Below, one piece after another: positions 29,290 to 38,727 of a stretch of 64,000 bases of DNA (positions are counted from its first letter, which is position 1; each line of letters starts with the position of its first letter). Under the pieces are notes generated by a model that did no database searches, was not told the DNA's origin, and was given only the letters and a program-made list of their open reading frames with translations. The position numbers were made by a program, and so were the translations under genes. Where the stretch lies: assembly GCA_947444305.1 (NCBI GenBank), contig CANEZP010000003.1, positions 310,001 through 374,000 of the forward strand, in the 5' to 3' direction. The stretch is from Pseudobdellovibrionaceae bacterium. Lineage in GTDB: Bacteria; Bdellovibrionota; Bdellovibrionia; Bdellovibrionales; UBA1609.

Positions 29290-30386
29290 TGGGGATAAGG
29301 GAAGACCATAGCCGGTTCCGCGATATCGTGCGGGGCCGGATCAAAGCCAACTTCAAAAAGTACGTCACGCAAGGCGAGATGATCGGCAAGCGTGAGAATG
29401 AGTACGTGAAGATCCCGATACCTTCGATCGACGTTCCGCGCTTCAAGTACGGTCCGAAACAGTCGGGCGGTGTGGGGCAGGGGCAAGGTCAGCCCGGCGA
29501 GGCCGCCGAAGGTGATCCGCAACCCGGTCAGGGCCAAGCCGGTGACACGCCCGGCGAGCACGTTCTCGAAGCCGACATTTCGCTTGAGGAATTGGCCGAC
29601 ATTTTGGGTGAAGAGCTGGCGTTGCCGCGTATTCAGCCAAAAGGGAACAAGAACGTCGATACCCAGATCAACAAGTTCACCGGCCGCTCGAACGTCGGAC
29701 CGGATTCGTTAAGACATTTCAAGCAATCCTACAAAGAGGCTTTGAAACGGTCGATCGCCACGGGAACTTACGATCCCGACGACCCGATGGTTGTGCCGAT
29801 CCGCCGGGATATGCGCTACCGCTCTTACAAAACTTCGGTCAAACCGCACGCGAACGCCGTCGTCATATATATGATGGACGTTTCGGGTTCGATGGGCGAC
29901 GAGCAAAAAGAGATCGTTCGCTTAGAGAGTTTTTGGATCAACACGTGGTTGCGCCGCAATTACAAAGGCATGGAAACGCGTTTCATCATCCACGACGCCG
30001 CGGCCAAAGAAGTCGACGAGAAGACCTTCTTTTCGACTTCCGAATCGGGCGGTACGTTGATTTCGTCGGCCTACAAGTTGTGCAAGAAAATCATCGACGA
30101 AGATTATCCCCTAAACGAGTGGAACATCTATCCGTTTCACTTCAGCGACGGCGATAACTGGAGCGGCGAAGATACCAGGCTTTGCGTAAAGCTCTTGAAA
30201 GAATACTTCCTGCCCAACATGAACATGTTCGGCTACGGCCAGGTCGAGAGCAAATACGGTTCGGGACAGTTCTTGAAGGATCTGGAAAAATCTTTTCCCG
30301 AAGACGAGCGCTTGATCATTTCGCGGATCGAGAACCGCGACAAAATCATCACGAGCATTAAGGACTTCCTCGGAAAGGGAAGGTAG
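29289..30386 (+). CDS. yeaH: YeaH/YhbH family protein (DUF444)
   Basis: A 365-residue protein with a von Willebrand A-like fold at its C-terminal half; a MIDAS-type motif DVSGSMGD lies near residue 197. The N-terminal part has the DUF444 features ([16 protein letters not shown]) and a Gly/Gln-rich low-complexity stretch (about 58-95). The family is always linked to PrkA/YeaG and SpoVR, and genetic work in enterobacteria ties it to stationary-phase and nitrogen-stress survival; the molecular role is not settled. It overlaps prkA by one base. Confidence 0.94.
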   Translation: MGIREDHSRFRDIVRGRIKANFKKYVTQGEMIGKRENEYVKIPIPSIDVPRFKYGPKQSGGVGQGQGQPGEAAEGDPQPGQGQAGDTPGEHVLEADISLEELADILGEELALPRIQPKGNKNVDTQINKFTGRSNVGPDSLRHFKQSYKEALKRSIATGTYDPDDPMVVPIRRDMRYRSYKTSVKPHANAVVIYMMDVSGSMGDEQKEIVRLESFWINTWLRRNYKGMETRFIIHDAAAKEVDEKTFFSTSESGGTLISSAYKLCKKIIDEDYPLNEWNIYPFHFSDGDNWSGEDTRLCVKLLKEYFLPNMNMFGYGQVESKYGSGQFLKDLEKSFPEDERLIISRIENRDKIITSIKDFLGKGR

Positions 30387-30391
30387 AGACC

Positions 30392-31939
30392 ATGGGTAAC
30401 TTAACTCCCGAACTCGAGCGCGAGCGCGTCAAGATCAAAGCGGCGGCCGAAAAAGTCGGCCTCGATTGTTACGACACCGTGTTTGAATTGGTGACCTACG
30501 ATCAGCTGAATACGATCGCGTCTTACGGCGGCTTCCCGGTACGTTACCCGCACTGGCGCTTCGGGATGGAATACGAATCCTTATCGAAATCTTACGAGTA
30601 CGGCTTGTCGAAGATCTACGAGCTCGTGATCAACAACAATCCTTGTTACGCGTACCTGATGGAAGGTAACGAGTTCTTGGACCAAAAGTTGGTCATGGCC
30701 CACGTGTTCGGCCACTGCGATTTTTTTAAGAACAATTATTGGTTTTCGCCTACCGACCGCAAGATGATGGACAATATGGCAAACCACGCGACCCGCGTGC
30801 GCCGCTACATGGATCGTTACGGCGTTGAGACGGTCGAGAACTTCATCGACGTTTGTTTAAGCATCGAGAACTTGATCGATCGTTTTAGTCCTTACACGCC
30901 CAAGAAATCTCCCGAGCCGCCGCGCGACGTGCGTACGGAAGACGGCGAAGTGGATCACCACGGTGAATTGGGTGACGGCCGCCTGCGCGTGCACTGCGGC
31001 TACATGGAGTCGTACATCAATCCGCCCGAGTTCATGAAAGAACAGAAGAAGCGGATCATGGAAGAGAACCAGCGCTCCGGCGTCTTCCCGGAAAAGCCCG
31101 AGCGGGACGTGTTGAACTTCCTGATTCATTTTGCGCCGCTTAAACCTTGGCAGCAGGATGTGCTTTCGATCATCCGCGCCGAAGCCTATTACTTCGCGCC
31201 CCAGGGCATGACCAAAATCATGAACGAAGGCTGGGCGTCGTACTGGCATTCTAAAATTTTGACCGAACAGATCATGAACGATTCGGAAATCATCGACTTC
31301 GCCGACCGCCACTCGGGCACGATGGCGATGTCACCCACCTCGTTCAATCCGTATAAAGTCGGCATCGAGTTGTTCCGCAATATTGAAGAGCGTTGGAACA
31401 AAGGCCAGTTCGGTCGCGAGTGGGAAGAATGCACCGACTTGGCCAAGAAGAAAAACTGGGACACCAAGGCGATGAAGGGCCGCGAAAAAATCTTCGAAGT
31501 GCGCAAGCACTACAACGACGTGACCTTCATCGATGAATTCCTAACGGAAGAATTTTGCGTCGAGCACAAGATGTTCGTTTATAAGTTCAATAAACGTACG
31601 GGCAAGTACGACGTCGACACGCGTGACTTTAAGGCGATCAAACGTAAGTTCTTGTTCCAACTGACCAACTTCGGCCAGCCGATCATCTCGGTCGTCGACG
31701 CGAATCACAATAACCGCGGTGAATTGCTGATGGCCCACATGTTCGAAGGCGTCGAGATGCAACCCGACTACATGCAAGAGACGATGAAAAACTTGTTCAC
31801 GCTGTGGTCACGGCCGATCGCCTTGGCCACCGTCATGGACGGCGAGGCCAAAATCGTTTCGTACGACGGCAGTGAATTTAAATTCCAAAATCTTTCGAGC
31901 CTTCCCGTTGGCGACACCAACGAGAAAAAAGAAGGTTGA
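30392..31939 (+). CDS. spoVR: SpoVR family protein
   Basis: A 515-residue homologue of B. subtilis SpoVR and E. coli YcgB, third gene of the prkA-yeaH-spoVR operon (5 bp after yeaH). Family blocks are clear: [17 protein letters not shown] (about 50-66), [24 protein letters not shown] (about 281-292) and [12 protein letters not shown] near the end. In Bacillus it is needed for spore cortex formation; in non-sporulating bacteria it accompanies the PrkA stress module. The TGA stop overlaps the TTG start of the next gene, so the exported downstream genes are coupled to it. Confidence 0.95.
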   Translation: MGNLTPELERERVKIKAAAEKVGLDCYDTVFELVTYDQLNTIASYGGFPVRYPHWRFGMEYESLSKSYEYGLSKIYELVINNNPCYAYLMEGNEFLDQKLVMAHVFGHCDFFKNNYWFSPTDRKMMDNMANHATRVRRYMDRYGVETVENFIDVCLSIENLIDRFSPYTPKKSPEPPRDVRTEDGEVDHHGELGDGRLRVHCGYMESYINPPEFMKEQKKRIMEENQRSGVFPEKPERDVLNFLIHFAPLKPWQQDVLSIIRAEAYYFAPQGMTKIMNEGWASYWHSKILTEQIMNDSEIIDFADRHSGTMAMSPTSFNPYKVGIELFRNIEERWNKGQFGREWEECTDLAKKKNWDTKAMKGREKIFEVRKHYNDVTFIDEFLTEEFCVEHKMFVYKFNKRTGKYDVDTRDFKAIKRKFLFQLTNFGQPIISVVDANHNNRGELLMAHMFEGVEMQPDYMQETMKNLFTLWSRPIALATVMDGEAKIVSYDGSEFKFQNLSSLPVGDTNEKKEG

Positions 31940-33369
31940 GCTCTTTTCGTTCGTTTCTCTGCCTAGCCGTGCTGACTTCGGGGGCCGTCGCCGGCTTCGG
32001 GGCCATGGCCAAAGAGTGCATCGAGAAGCGACGGTTCGTTCCGGTCCCGGGCGCAATCGGGCTTTACCAACGGGTGCACCCCAGCGGTAAATACACGATG
32101 GCCAGCATCAACGGCCAGGTCATAATTTTCGATCTGACCACAAATCCCGCGCGAGCCATCAAAACTTCCATGAACGATGAAACCTATCCCGTCGAGGGAA
32201 GTTGGGACCTTTTGGCTTCGCCTAATCACGACGATGAAGGAATGAACTACTTCAGTTTCGACGAAGTTTTGCGCGACGGCCGCAAGGCTCAGGCAAAGTT
32301 CAACGACCCTGAACACAATGAATACTATCACTCCGCCGCCGAGTTTCCCGACAGCACGAAAGAGAAGCGGCATTTCCGTACGGCGCTCTACACTAAGCTC
32401 AGATACCGGGACTACACGATGACGCCGGCCTCACTGGGGCGCCCGGCCGTACAAAAATCTGAGATAAAATCTTTGTGCGAGCAAATCGTCGACGAGCGCC
32501 CGCGGGACCCGGTGAAGGACGAAGCTTTGCGCTCACAGTTACGTACGCTCGAAAAAACGCGGAAAGATTCGCTGAAAATCATTGAGCGGCACCAAACCAT
32601 GAGTATCAACGCGGCTAATAGCAGGAGAAGAAACGAGCTTCGAACACGGCTCCTCAAGGCTAAAGTGAGCTTTAACGAGGACGAGCGTAAAATCATAGAT
32701 GCACAAAGACAGCTCGGTTTAGTCGACACGACGAACGAAGATCTCTCGGAGCCGACCTTGTCGAAAGACGCCGAGCTAATCGGGACGGTCACCCGAAGTC
32801 CGGGTGAATTAAGAAAAACACTCCAGATATTAAAGATAGAAGGAAGTAAGTGCACGCGCGTGGCCGATCTCGGTTATGCGACGGGGAAGGCCAGCTTCTC
32901 GTATCCCGAGAAGAACGTTTCGTTAAAATTAACCTTTACGGGTGAACGATTAGAATCCGAAGCTTTGAGCCAAACCCCGGCGCGTTTTCTAACCGACGAA
33001 GAAAATAAGCGGGCGTTAAAATCCGATAAGGATCTTCGCGATTTGATTGCGCAACGCCGGAGACCTGGTGATCAGTTAGACAAGGACCTAAGAAAGACCA
33101 TCGCGTTGAGTATGCAGTCGAAGGCCGTCGCCCACATGTACGACGTAGGTACTAAAAAGACCGTCCGGATTTCAGAAATAGGGGACTCACCTTCGTCGCC
33201 CGGCTTTACCCGCGACGGCCGTATTATTTACGCCGGTCAAAGCGACGGCAGAAATGGTTTCTTTATCGTAGATCCTAATCAAGCCGACGGCGGCTCGGGC
33301 GTCTGTATTACGAAGGAAGACGCCGAGCGCGCGGGCCAGAATTCAGAAAGCCCCTCGACCACTAAGTGA
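31936..33369 (+). CDS. Exported propeller-like protein A, coupled to spoVR
   Basis: The TTG start overlaps the spoVR stop. A signal peptide (about 1-25) is followed by a beta-rich region with WD/TolB-like features: GLYQRVHPSGKY, then FPDSTKEKRHFRTALYTKLRYRD, and near the C-terminus PGFTRDGRIIYAGQSDGRNGFFIVDP. A charged helical insertion (about 170-245) and a further charged stretch near 350-390 are absent from its paralogue at 34129. Function unknown. The paralogue pair and the thioredoxin-like protein between them form one run of genes. Confidence 0.72.
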   Translation: MSSFRSFLCLAVLTSGAVAGFGAMAKECIEKRRFVPVPGAIGLYQRVHPSGKYTMASINGQVIIFDLTTNPARAIKTSMNDETYPVEGSWDLLASPNHDDEGMNYFSFDEVLRDGRKAQAKFNDPEHNEYYHSAAEFPDSTKEKRHFRTALYTKLRYRDYTMTPASLGRPAVQKSEIKSLCEQIVDERPRDPVKDEALRSQLRTLEKTRKDSLKIIERHQTMSINAANSRRRNELRTRLLKAKVSFNEDERKIIDAQRQLGLVDTTNEDLSEPTLSKDAELIGTVTRSPGELRKTLQILKIEGSKCTRVADLGYATGKASFSYPEKNVSLKLTFTGERLESEALSQTPARFLTDEENKRALKSDKDLRDLIAQRRRPGDQLDKDLRKTIALSMQSKAVAHMYDVGTKKTVRISEIGDSPSSPGFTRDGRIIYAGQSDGRNGFFIVDPNQADGGSGVCITKEDAERAGQNSESPSTTK

Positions 33370-33389
33370 TCACCCGCTAAGCTCGGGGT

Positions 33390-34139
33390 ATGAAATACAA
33401 CCTTTTGAAATGCCTTGTTTGTTTAGTGCCGGCGGTTGCTTTCGCCGCGAAGATTGCGATGCCGCAAGGGCCGACCAACATCCTCTGCCCCAGCGCTTCG
33501 ATTGCCGAACTTGAAACGTTCGGCACGACCGGCGAGTGGGTTCGCCACATCGATCCCGAACCCGGGGGTTGGGCGTTTCGTTCGCCGACTAAAACTTTCG
33601 GTCAATGGATTGAACTCCGCATCAGCCCGAAAGGCTTGACGGAAATTCTCGTGACCCGCGCCGGCGATTCAAAGGTGCTTCGTTTAGACCGAAGTTGCGT
33701 GAAGAAAAGCGCGGCGGTTGATCTTTTTCCTGTTCGACATTCGGAACACGACTTCACCGATAAAGATCTTGAAAAGTTAATCGGTTCGAAACGAAGCGGG
33801 CTTATTTACGTTTGGCATCCCGGGATGATCTACTCGGTAAAACACTTCGGGCAATTTCGCGATCTCTGCAAAAAACTAGGCCTTGATTTCATACCGGTTG
33901 CAAACTTCAACGGCGACTACGCTTCTTTGGAGGAAACGTCTAAGAAATTTAACCTACCGGCGTCGCCGAAGCTCATGGCCTCCGTTGAATTGTTCATGCG
34001 CGGGATACAACATCACCCGACGAGCTACGTTTTTGCGGACGGGAAGTTGTCCCTGTCGCCGATCCTCGGTGTTAAGCAGAATCCGGAGCTGACCCGCGTG
34101 ATTGCGGAAAGCTTAGCGAGATTAAGCAATGCGAATTAA
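33390..34139 (+). CDS. Exported thioredoxin-like protein without CxxC
   Basis: A signal peptide (about 1-20) precedes a 229-residue mature protein. The C-terminal half (about 125-245) follows the TlpA/thioredoxin layout: a strand GLIYVWHPGM, a helix FGQFRDLCKKLGL, a strand DFIPVANFNGD, a cis-Pro-like HHPTSYVF and a final strand-helix. The usual WCxxC is replaced by WHPGMIY, so it cannot act as a dithiol oxidoreductase. It overlaps the next gene by 11 bp and sits between the two propeller-like paralogues. The fold call is moderate. Confidence 0.62.
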   Translation: MKYNLLKCLVCLVPAVAFAAKIAMPQGPTNILCPSASIAELETFGTTGEWVRHIDPEPGGWAFRSPTKTFGQWIELRISPKGLTEILVTRAGDSKVLRLDRSCVKKSAAVDLFPVRHSEHDFTDKDLEKLIGSKRSGLIYVWHPGMIYSVKHFGQFRDLCKKLGLDFIPVANFNGDYASLEETSKKFNLPASPKLMASVELFMRGIQHHPTSYVFADGKLSLSPILGVKQNPELTRVIAESLARLSNAN

Positions 34140-35196
34140 TCTCGCTCTTACGCTGCTGATTCTACTCAGCCGGACCATAGCGGCAAAAGAATGCATCGAG
34201 AAGCGCAAGTTCATCGCGGTGAAAGGCGACCTCGGAATGTACCAGCGCGTTCATCCAAGCGGGAATTTTGTGATGAGCAGCGTGGGGGACCGAATCAAGA
34301 TTTTTGATCTGCGGACGAATCCCGCAACCGCCGTCGATACCCCGATGAAGAGCGAAGCTTACCCCGTCGAAGGAAGTTGGGAACTCATCGCTTCGCCCGA
34401 TCATCCCGTCGAAGGCATGAAGTATTTTAGCTTCAACGAAGCGTTGCGTGAAGGCCGCGCCGTGAAAGCAAAGTTCAATGATCCCGAACATGATGAATAC
34501 TATCACTCGGCCGCGGAGTTTCCCGACAGCACGAAAGAGAAGCTTCATTTTCGTACTTCGCTTTACACGCAACTTAAGTATCGTGATTACGTAGTCACTC
34601 AAAACTCCGGCGACGAGCCGCCGCGGGTAGAAAAATCCACGGTCAAATCTTTATGCAAAGAAACGAAGGATTTTTCGCAGCCGATTCTTTCGAAAGACGG
34701 CTTGTACGTCGGAGGCATCGCCCATTCGGCGAAACTGAAAGGTCCATTCTCGCAGACCTTACAGATCTTTAGAATAGACGGTGAAAAGTGCGTACCGGTC
34801 TCCGACGCGGGATTCGCCACCTCTAAACCGAGTTTCGCTTATCCCGAGAAAGACAAAGCGCCGAAACTCGTATTTACCGGCGAAACCTTGGAACCGGCCT
34901 TTGTGGTCCCGATCTCAAACCGCATCGGCGACCGAACCGCCGCTTACATCTTCGATAGTGGGACGGGGCGCACGGTGAAAATTTCGCAACCGGGGGAGTC
35001 TCCTCAATACCCCGGGTTTACCCGGGACGGCCGCGTGATTTACGCCGGGCTTCAGAACGGGCGTAAAGGATTTTACGTCGTGGACCCCGGGCAGGTCGAG
35101 AACGGGCTGGGCGCCTGCGTGAAGAGCGAAACCTCCGGGCCGAAGATTCGGCGGCGCGAGGTCGACGCCGGCGATAAACCGACAACCGCGCGGTAA
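34129..35196 (+). CDS. Exported propeller-like protein B (paralogue of A)
   Basis: A 355-residue exported protein closely related to the product at 31936: shared blocks are KECIEKRKF, MYQRVHPSGNF, AYPVEGSWELIASPDH, NDPEHDEYYHSAAEFPDS and PGFTRDGRVIYAGLQNGRKGF. It lacks the two charged insertions of protein A. Function unknown; extracytoplasmic, probably periplasmic. It begins inside the preceding gene. The similarity shows a duplication around the thioredoxin-like gene. Confidence 0.72.
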   Translation: MRINLALTLLILLSRTIAAKECIEKRKFIAVKGDLGMYQRVHPSGNFVMSSVGDRIKIFDLRTNPATAVDTPMKSEAYPVEGSWELIASPDHPVEGMKYFSFNEALREGRAVKAKFNDPEHDEYYHSAAEFPDSTKEKLHFRTSLYTQLKYRDYVVTQNSGDEPPRVEKSTVKSLCKETKDFSQPILSKDGLYVGGIAHSAKLKGPFSQTLQIFRIDGEKCVPVSDAGFATSKPSFAYPEKDKAPKLVFTGETLEPAFVVPISNRIGDRTAAYIFDSGTGRTVKISQPGESPQYPGFTRDGRVIYAGLQNGRKGFYVVDPGQVENGLGACVKSETSGPKIRRREVDAGDKPTTAR

Positions 35197-35263
35197 AAAT
35201 TTCAGAATTCGTCGAATTCATAACAGGTGAAATCGAGAAGCGTTTCCGCTATTCTGCGCGGCC

Positions 35264-36439
35264 ATGCAAAGGCTTACGGTTTCGATTCTACATTTGATTG
35301 TATTTTTAAGTCCGTGCCTCGCGTGGGCCGGGACATCCCTAATCGAGATTAAAATTCCGGTGCTCGAAACCGACTCCGGTCCGGGTTTGTATCAGCTCAT
35401 CGTCGATGAAAAAGATTCGCGTAACGATCTCATCCGCCGCAAGAATCCCGAAGGCGATTGGTCGGATGTCTATCAAGGCGAAGTCACTTCCATAGAATTA
35501 CCCGTCGGCTCAAGTTTTCAGCGTATCGGTTCGTTGGGCGCGAGGGGCCGGCAGCCCGGTTTAGTCTCGGTCGGCTCTTACAACATCGCGAAGCCTCACG
35601 TGGCTCCGCTGCGCTTTAGAACGGTCGCGCGTTTAGGGGTCGTCACGCAGTTCGGGACGGCGTTGTTGCCGTGGCCCGGTCAAGTTTTGGATGTGAGCCA
35701 GCTCGATAACGAAGTGGATCACACGGGCCTAAGCATCGAGATTATCTCCGTAAAGGGATTTATCACCCGGGCTACTTACCTTATTTTGAATGACGATTAC
35801 TCCGCGCCCTACTTGATCGACGGCAATTACCACGCGGAACCGCTAAACGCGCAGCTTGATGACGGCCTAATTCACCTTCCGAGAATTAATAAGTTAATTG
35901 ATCCGCAGGAACTGCGCAGACGTCGCAAAGAAGTCGCGGTTCCCGTGCCGGTTCTCATTAAGAACGTTCGCGATTCACAAAAGTTGTTAACGTACATGCC
36001 GCCGAGGCTTTACCTCAAATACAAGGTCGCGCCTACCGCCGAACAAATCTTGGACGAATTGATCGAGCAACTCGACGAGCGTGAACCGATGGCCTCGGCT
36101 CCCAATGCCGAAGCGCAAGTGCGCAAAGCAGTGCGTGCCATGCTGTATCGCGAATTCCCCGAGGTTGAAAATCACGCCATGGCCGATCCGCGAATTGACC
36201 GTGCCGTCACTAAGGTCGTTAACGGCATCGGTGAGCTTTGGTTAAGCCAAAGAATTCGCGACGGAAAGACGATCAATCGCATCATGGTCGACCGTCTCGA
36301 AGCCGAGATTCCCCGGCGCTCGGCCACTTGCGAACTTTCTTTGATGTCGACCTCCGGCCCCGGCGGTCATGCTGCCGCTTACTATCGCGGCGAAGTCGTG
36401 CGCGGGTTCAATACTATCTTTCACCGTCTTTATAAATAA
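35264..36439 (+). CDS. Exported protein, member 1 of a tandem paralogue pair
   Basis: A signal peptide (about 1-22, ending AWAG) is followed by a beta-rich N-terminal half and a helical C-terminal half. Blocks shared with the next gene are TLIRYxNYS-like stretches, LLPWPGQV/VVPWPGEI, ILDELIEQLDEREPM, VRKAVRAMLYREFPE and a C-terminal CELSLM...GPGGHAAAYYRGE...RLYK. No known family was recognised. It lies 67 bp after propeller-like protein B and may be in the same unit. Confidence 0.68.
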   Translation: MQRLTVSILHLIVFLSPCLAWAGTSLIEIKIPVLETDSGPGLYQLIVDEKDSRNDLIRRKNPEGDWSDVYQGEVTSIELPVGSSFQRIGSLGARGRQPGLVSVGSYNIAKPHVAPLRFRTVARLGVVTQFGTALLPWPGQVLDVSQLDNEVDHTGLSIEIISVKGFITRATYLILNDDYSAPYLIDGNYHAEPLNAQLDDGLIHLPRINKLIDPQELRRRRKEVAVPVPVLIKNVRDSQKLLTYMPPRLYLKYKVAPTAEQILDELIEQLDEREPMASAPNAEAQVRKAVRAMLYREFPEVENHAMADPRIDRAVTKVVNGIGELWLSQRIRDGKTINRIMVDRLEAEIPRRSATCELSLMSTSGPGGHAAAYYRGEVVRGFNTIFHRLYK

Positions 36440-36451
36440 ATAGGAATGTTC

Positions 36452-37615
36452 ATGCGCGTACTTTTACTCGGCATACTTATACTTTCGGCTCAGGCTTTCG
36501 CGCAGGTTTCGGTGATTGAGTTTACCATTCCCGACGAAGGCGGCTTGAACCGCGAACAGCGTTACCGGATCATGCTTGATGACAAGCACGCCGTACTTGA
36601 TGAAGTCCACCGCATGGGTCTAGACGGCAATTGGAAAAATCTATTTACCGGGCCGGTCACTTACCTGCAGCTTCCTCACGATGCAGAGGTCAATCGTGCT
36701 CAAGGTCCCCGGGCGAAACCACATACGCTCATCAGGTACGCCAACTACAGTCTGAAGAACGCAAACACCGCGGCCGGAGTGCGTTTGCGCTCGGACGACA
36801 AACTTGTCTTGCTCTTGCCGTTCAACGCGGCGGTTGTTCCGTGGCCCGGCGAAATCGATGCCGTAGTGCCGCTTGATCGTGGTTACGAAATGGAGACGGG
36901 CAGCAACTTCTTTATCTTCTCTATCAAGGCTCAGAAGGGTTCGGTCACTTACATGATCGTTGACGACGATTTCGAGCGCCCGCAAAGAGTAGATGACCTC
37001 TATCACCACGAGCCGCTAGGCGCGCGCATGGTGCCGGGCAGAATCTTGATCGATTCACTCGGGAAAACTTTTTACCGCACGCAGGCCGTAGTAAGTTCCG
37101 TTGCGTCTGAGCGGTCCAGCCGCAAAGCCTTCGGCCGCGGCTTGGTGGAGGGTATAGTCAAGTCCCCGCGACTTCAGGAACGCACGGAACTTTTGGAAAC
37201 GCTGAAGCGACCCGGCGCGACTGAAGTCATGGACGAACTCATCGCGCTTCTCGACGATCGCGAGCCGCTTGAGTCGATGGATAATGCCGAAACGCTAGTC
37301 CGCCGGGCCATCCGCGGTCTTTTGTTGCGCGAATTCCCGCGACTACGCGAATTAGAGAGTGCCGATCCGGTAGCCAAACAGGATATGGAAAAGCTGCTGC
37401 AATCCCTGACGTACCTTTGGTTCGAACGTAAAGCGGTTAGCGGAGAAATGATGCGCAACACGTTCATCAAACGACTCGAAGCCGCGATGGAAAAGCGTAC
37501 GCGCTGTGAACTCTCACTCATGGACGTCGAGGGGCCGGGCAGCCACGCCGTCGCGTATTATCGCGGCGAAGCGATGCGCACGCTCAACGCCCTTTACCGC
37601 AAGCTCTACAAGTAG
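36452..37615 (+). CDS. Exported protein, member 2 of a tandem paralogue pair
   Basis: The ATG at 36452 is preferred because AGGA lies 7 bp upstream; an ATG two codons earlier is also in frame. It gives a 387-residue protein with a signal peptide (ending AFAQ) and the same two-part layout as its neighbour. The motif VMDELIALLDDREPLESMDNAET corresponds to the same block in member 1, and the C-terminus CELSLMDVEGPGSHAVAYYRGE is nearly the same. The pair arose by tandem duplication. Role unknown; envelope location is inferred. Confidence 0.7.
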   Translation: MRVLLLGILILSAQAFAQVSVIEFTIPDEGGLNREQRYRIMLDDKHAVLDEVHRMGLDGNWKNLFTGPVTYLQLPHDAEVNRAQGPRAKPHTLIRYANYSLKNANTAAGVRLRSDDKLVLLLPFNAAVVPWPGEIDAVVPLDRGYEMETGSNFFIFSIKAQKGSVTYMIVDDDFERPQRVDDLYHHEPLGARMVPGRILIDSLGKTFYRTQAVVSSVASERSSRKAFGRGLVEGIVKSPRLQERTELLETLKRPGATEVMDELIALLDDREPLESMDNAETLVRRAIRGLLLREFPRLRELESADPVAKQDMEKLLQSLTYLWFERKAVSGEMMRNTFIKRLEAAMEKRTRCELSLMDVEGPGSHAVAYYRGEAMRTLNALYRKLYK

Positions 37616-37680
37616 TCTCATTTATATATCGTCTCGGTCTGAGACAGGCGAACTCCTAGCCGGTGTTAAGGAGATCTACG

Positions 37681-37809
37681 ATGCGGACGCACTATTGCTT
37701 CACGGGCGGGAGCGTCCGTTGCACTTATCAAAGCCATGCATATGAAACATGGATTGTTGAGTCTCGCATTAGTCGTTTCGCTCGTCGGTTGCGCCGAAGG
37801 TTTGCCTAA
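37681..37809 (+). other. Short open frame with a strong RBS in the leader of the next lipoprotein
   Basis: AAGGAG lies 8 bp before an ATG at 37681 that opens a 42-codon frame, ending at 37809 inside the following lipoprotein gene in another frame. The lipoprotein ATG itself has no visible ribosome site. Its first bases also form a hairpin (GCGGACGC with GCGTCCGT). It may be a leader peptide that couples translation, or chance. Confidence 0.3.
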
Positions 37810-38236
37810 TCTCGAAACGGGAAATTCCGCCGTCGGGGAACCCGCACCGCTCTCCGAGCCGCAACTCATTCAGCCCGCCGCTATTTCCGAATTTCATTGG
37901 AGCTACAACGGTATCATCGCGGGCAAAACTTGCATCGCCATGCACGAACCGGACGATCCCTACGCATGGGAAGACAACTACCTTTGCACCGACCGGGACT
38001 TCAGATTGACTTGGCTTAACGCCGGCGCGGCGAATTCCGGCCCGAATTGTACACGCATGTTTGAAGATTCAGGCTTGGCCGCCTGGGACAATAATTTCCT
38101 TTGCGCGGCCTCGGATATCGGGCTTCGCTGGAGTAACGCCGGCCCGATCGCCGGCATGCAATGTCTTAAAATTAACGAACCATCGGAGCCGACGGAATAC
38201 ACTTGGGAAGACAACTACCTTTGTTTACCGCAGTGA
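37742..38236 (+). CDS. Lipoprotein with three cysteine-containing repeats
   Basis: With the start at 37742 the signal peptide ends in LVGC (Cys17). After a short linker come three repeats of about 35-40 residues. Each starts with W-S/L-x-N/x-A/G-G and contains two cysteines, and each ends in a W-[ED]-D/N-N-[YF]-L-C motif: WEDNYLC, WDNNFLC and WEDNYLC. The regular cysteine spacing suggests one disulfide per repeat. I recognise no named family with confidence; such modules look like small secreted binding domains. An alternative start is two codons upstream. Confidence 0.75.
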   Translation: MKHGLLSLALVVSLVGCAEGLPNLETGNSAVGEPAPLSEPQLIQPAAISEFHWSYNGIIAGKTCIAMHEPDDPYAWEDNYLCTDRDFRLTWLNAGAANSGPNCTRMFEDSGLAAWDNNFLCAASDIGLRWSNAGPIAGMQCLKINEPSEPTEYTWEDNYLCLPQ

Positions 38237-38259
38237 TACATGCCAGGCGCCGGTAAGAA

Positions 38260-38625
38260 TCAATCGTCGCGATCGTTCGTTGATGCCGACGACAATTCAT
38301 CTAGGTCGGACGCGTTTTTCGGTTCGACTTTAAATAACCAGCCGTCACCAAAATTGTCTTCCATGATGAGCGAAGGATTTTCGACCACGGCTTCGTTCAC
38401 TTCCAAAACCGTACCCTCGATCGGGCTGTAGAGATTCAACGCGCCCTGATCGGTGTCGAGTTCGCCGCAGACTTCGTCGGTGATGACTTCCTCACCCTCG
38501 GCGGGGAGGTTGGCGGCATTGAGTTCGGTGAATTCGTCGAGACCGGCTTCGTTAATGCCGACGACGATCGTGCCGTCCTCGATCATAATCCATTCGTAGC
38601 CCATATAAGTAATGAGATCTGTCAC
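38260..38625 (-). CDS. GcvH-like protein lacking the lipoyl lysine
   Basis: The GTG start follows GGAGG. The 121-residue product has the glycine-cleavage H-protein fold: MIEDGTIVVGINEAG and LYSPIEGTVLEVNEAVVENPSLI correspond to H-protein blocks. In real H proteins the lipoyl lysine lies in an ESVKAAS motif; here the aligned segment is DTDQGAL, so the lysine is Gln. The residue is cag in the DNA. Without the lysine it cannot carry lipoate for glycine cleavage. No gcvT or gcvP is nearby. A related regulatory or binding role is possible but not shown. Confidence 0.82.
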   Translation of the reverse strand: MTDLITYMGYEWIMIEDGTIVVGINEAGLDEFTELNAANLPAEGEEVITDEVCGELDTDQGALNLYSPIEGTVLEVNEAVVENPSLIMEDNFGDGWLFKVEPKNASDLDELSSASTNDRDD

Positions 38626-38727
38626 GTTAACCTCCGCTGACTTACCGGAAGTCTTACGGCGCGGGCGTGAAAAGTCAACGCCCCCGGGGTAGGCCGCGGA
38701 GAAATTCCGCGACCCTGAGACCCAATA

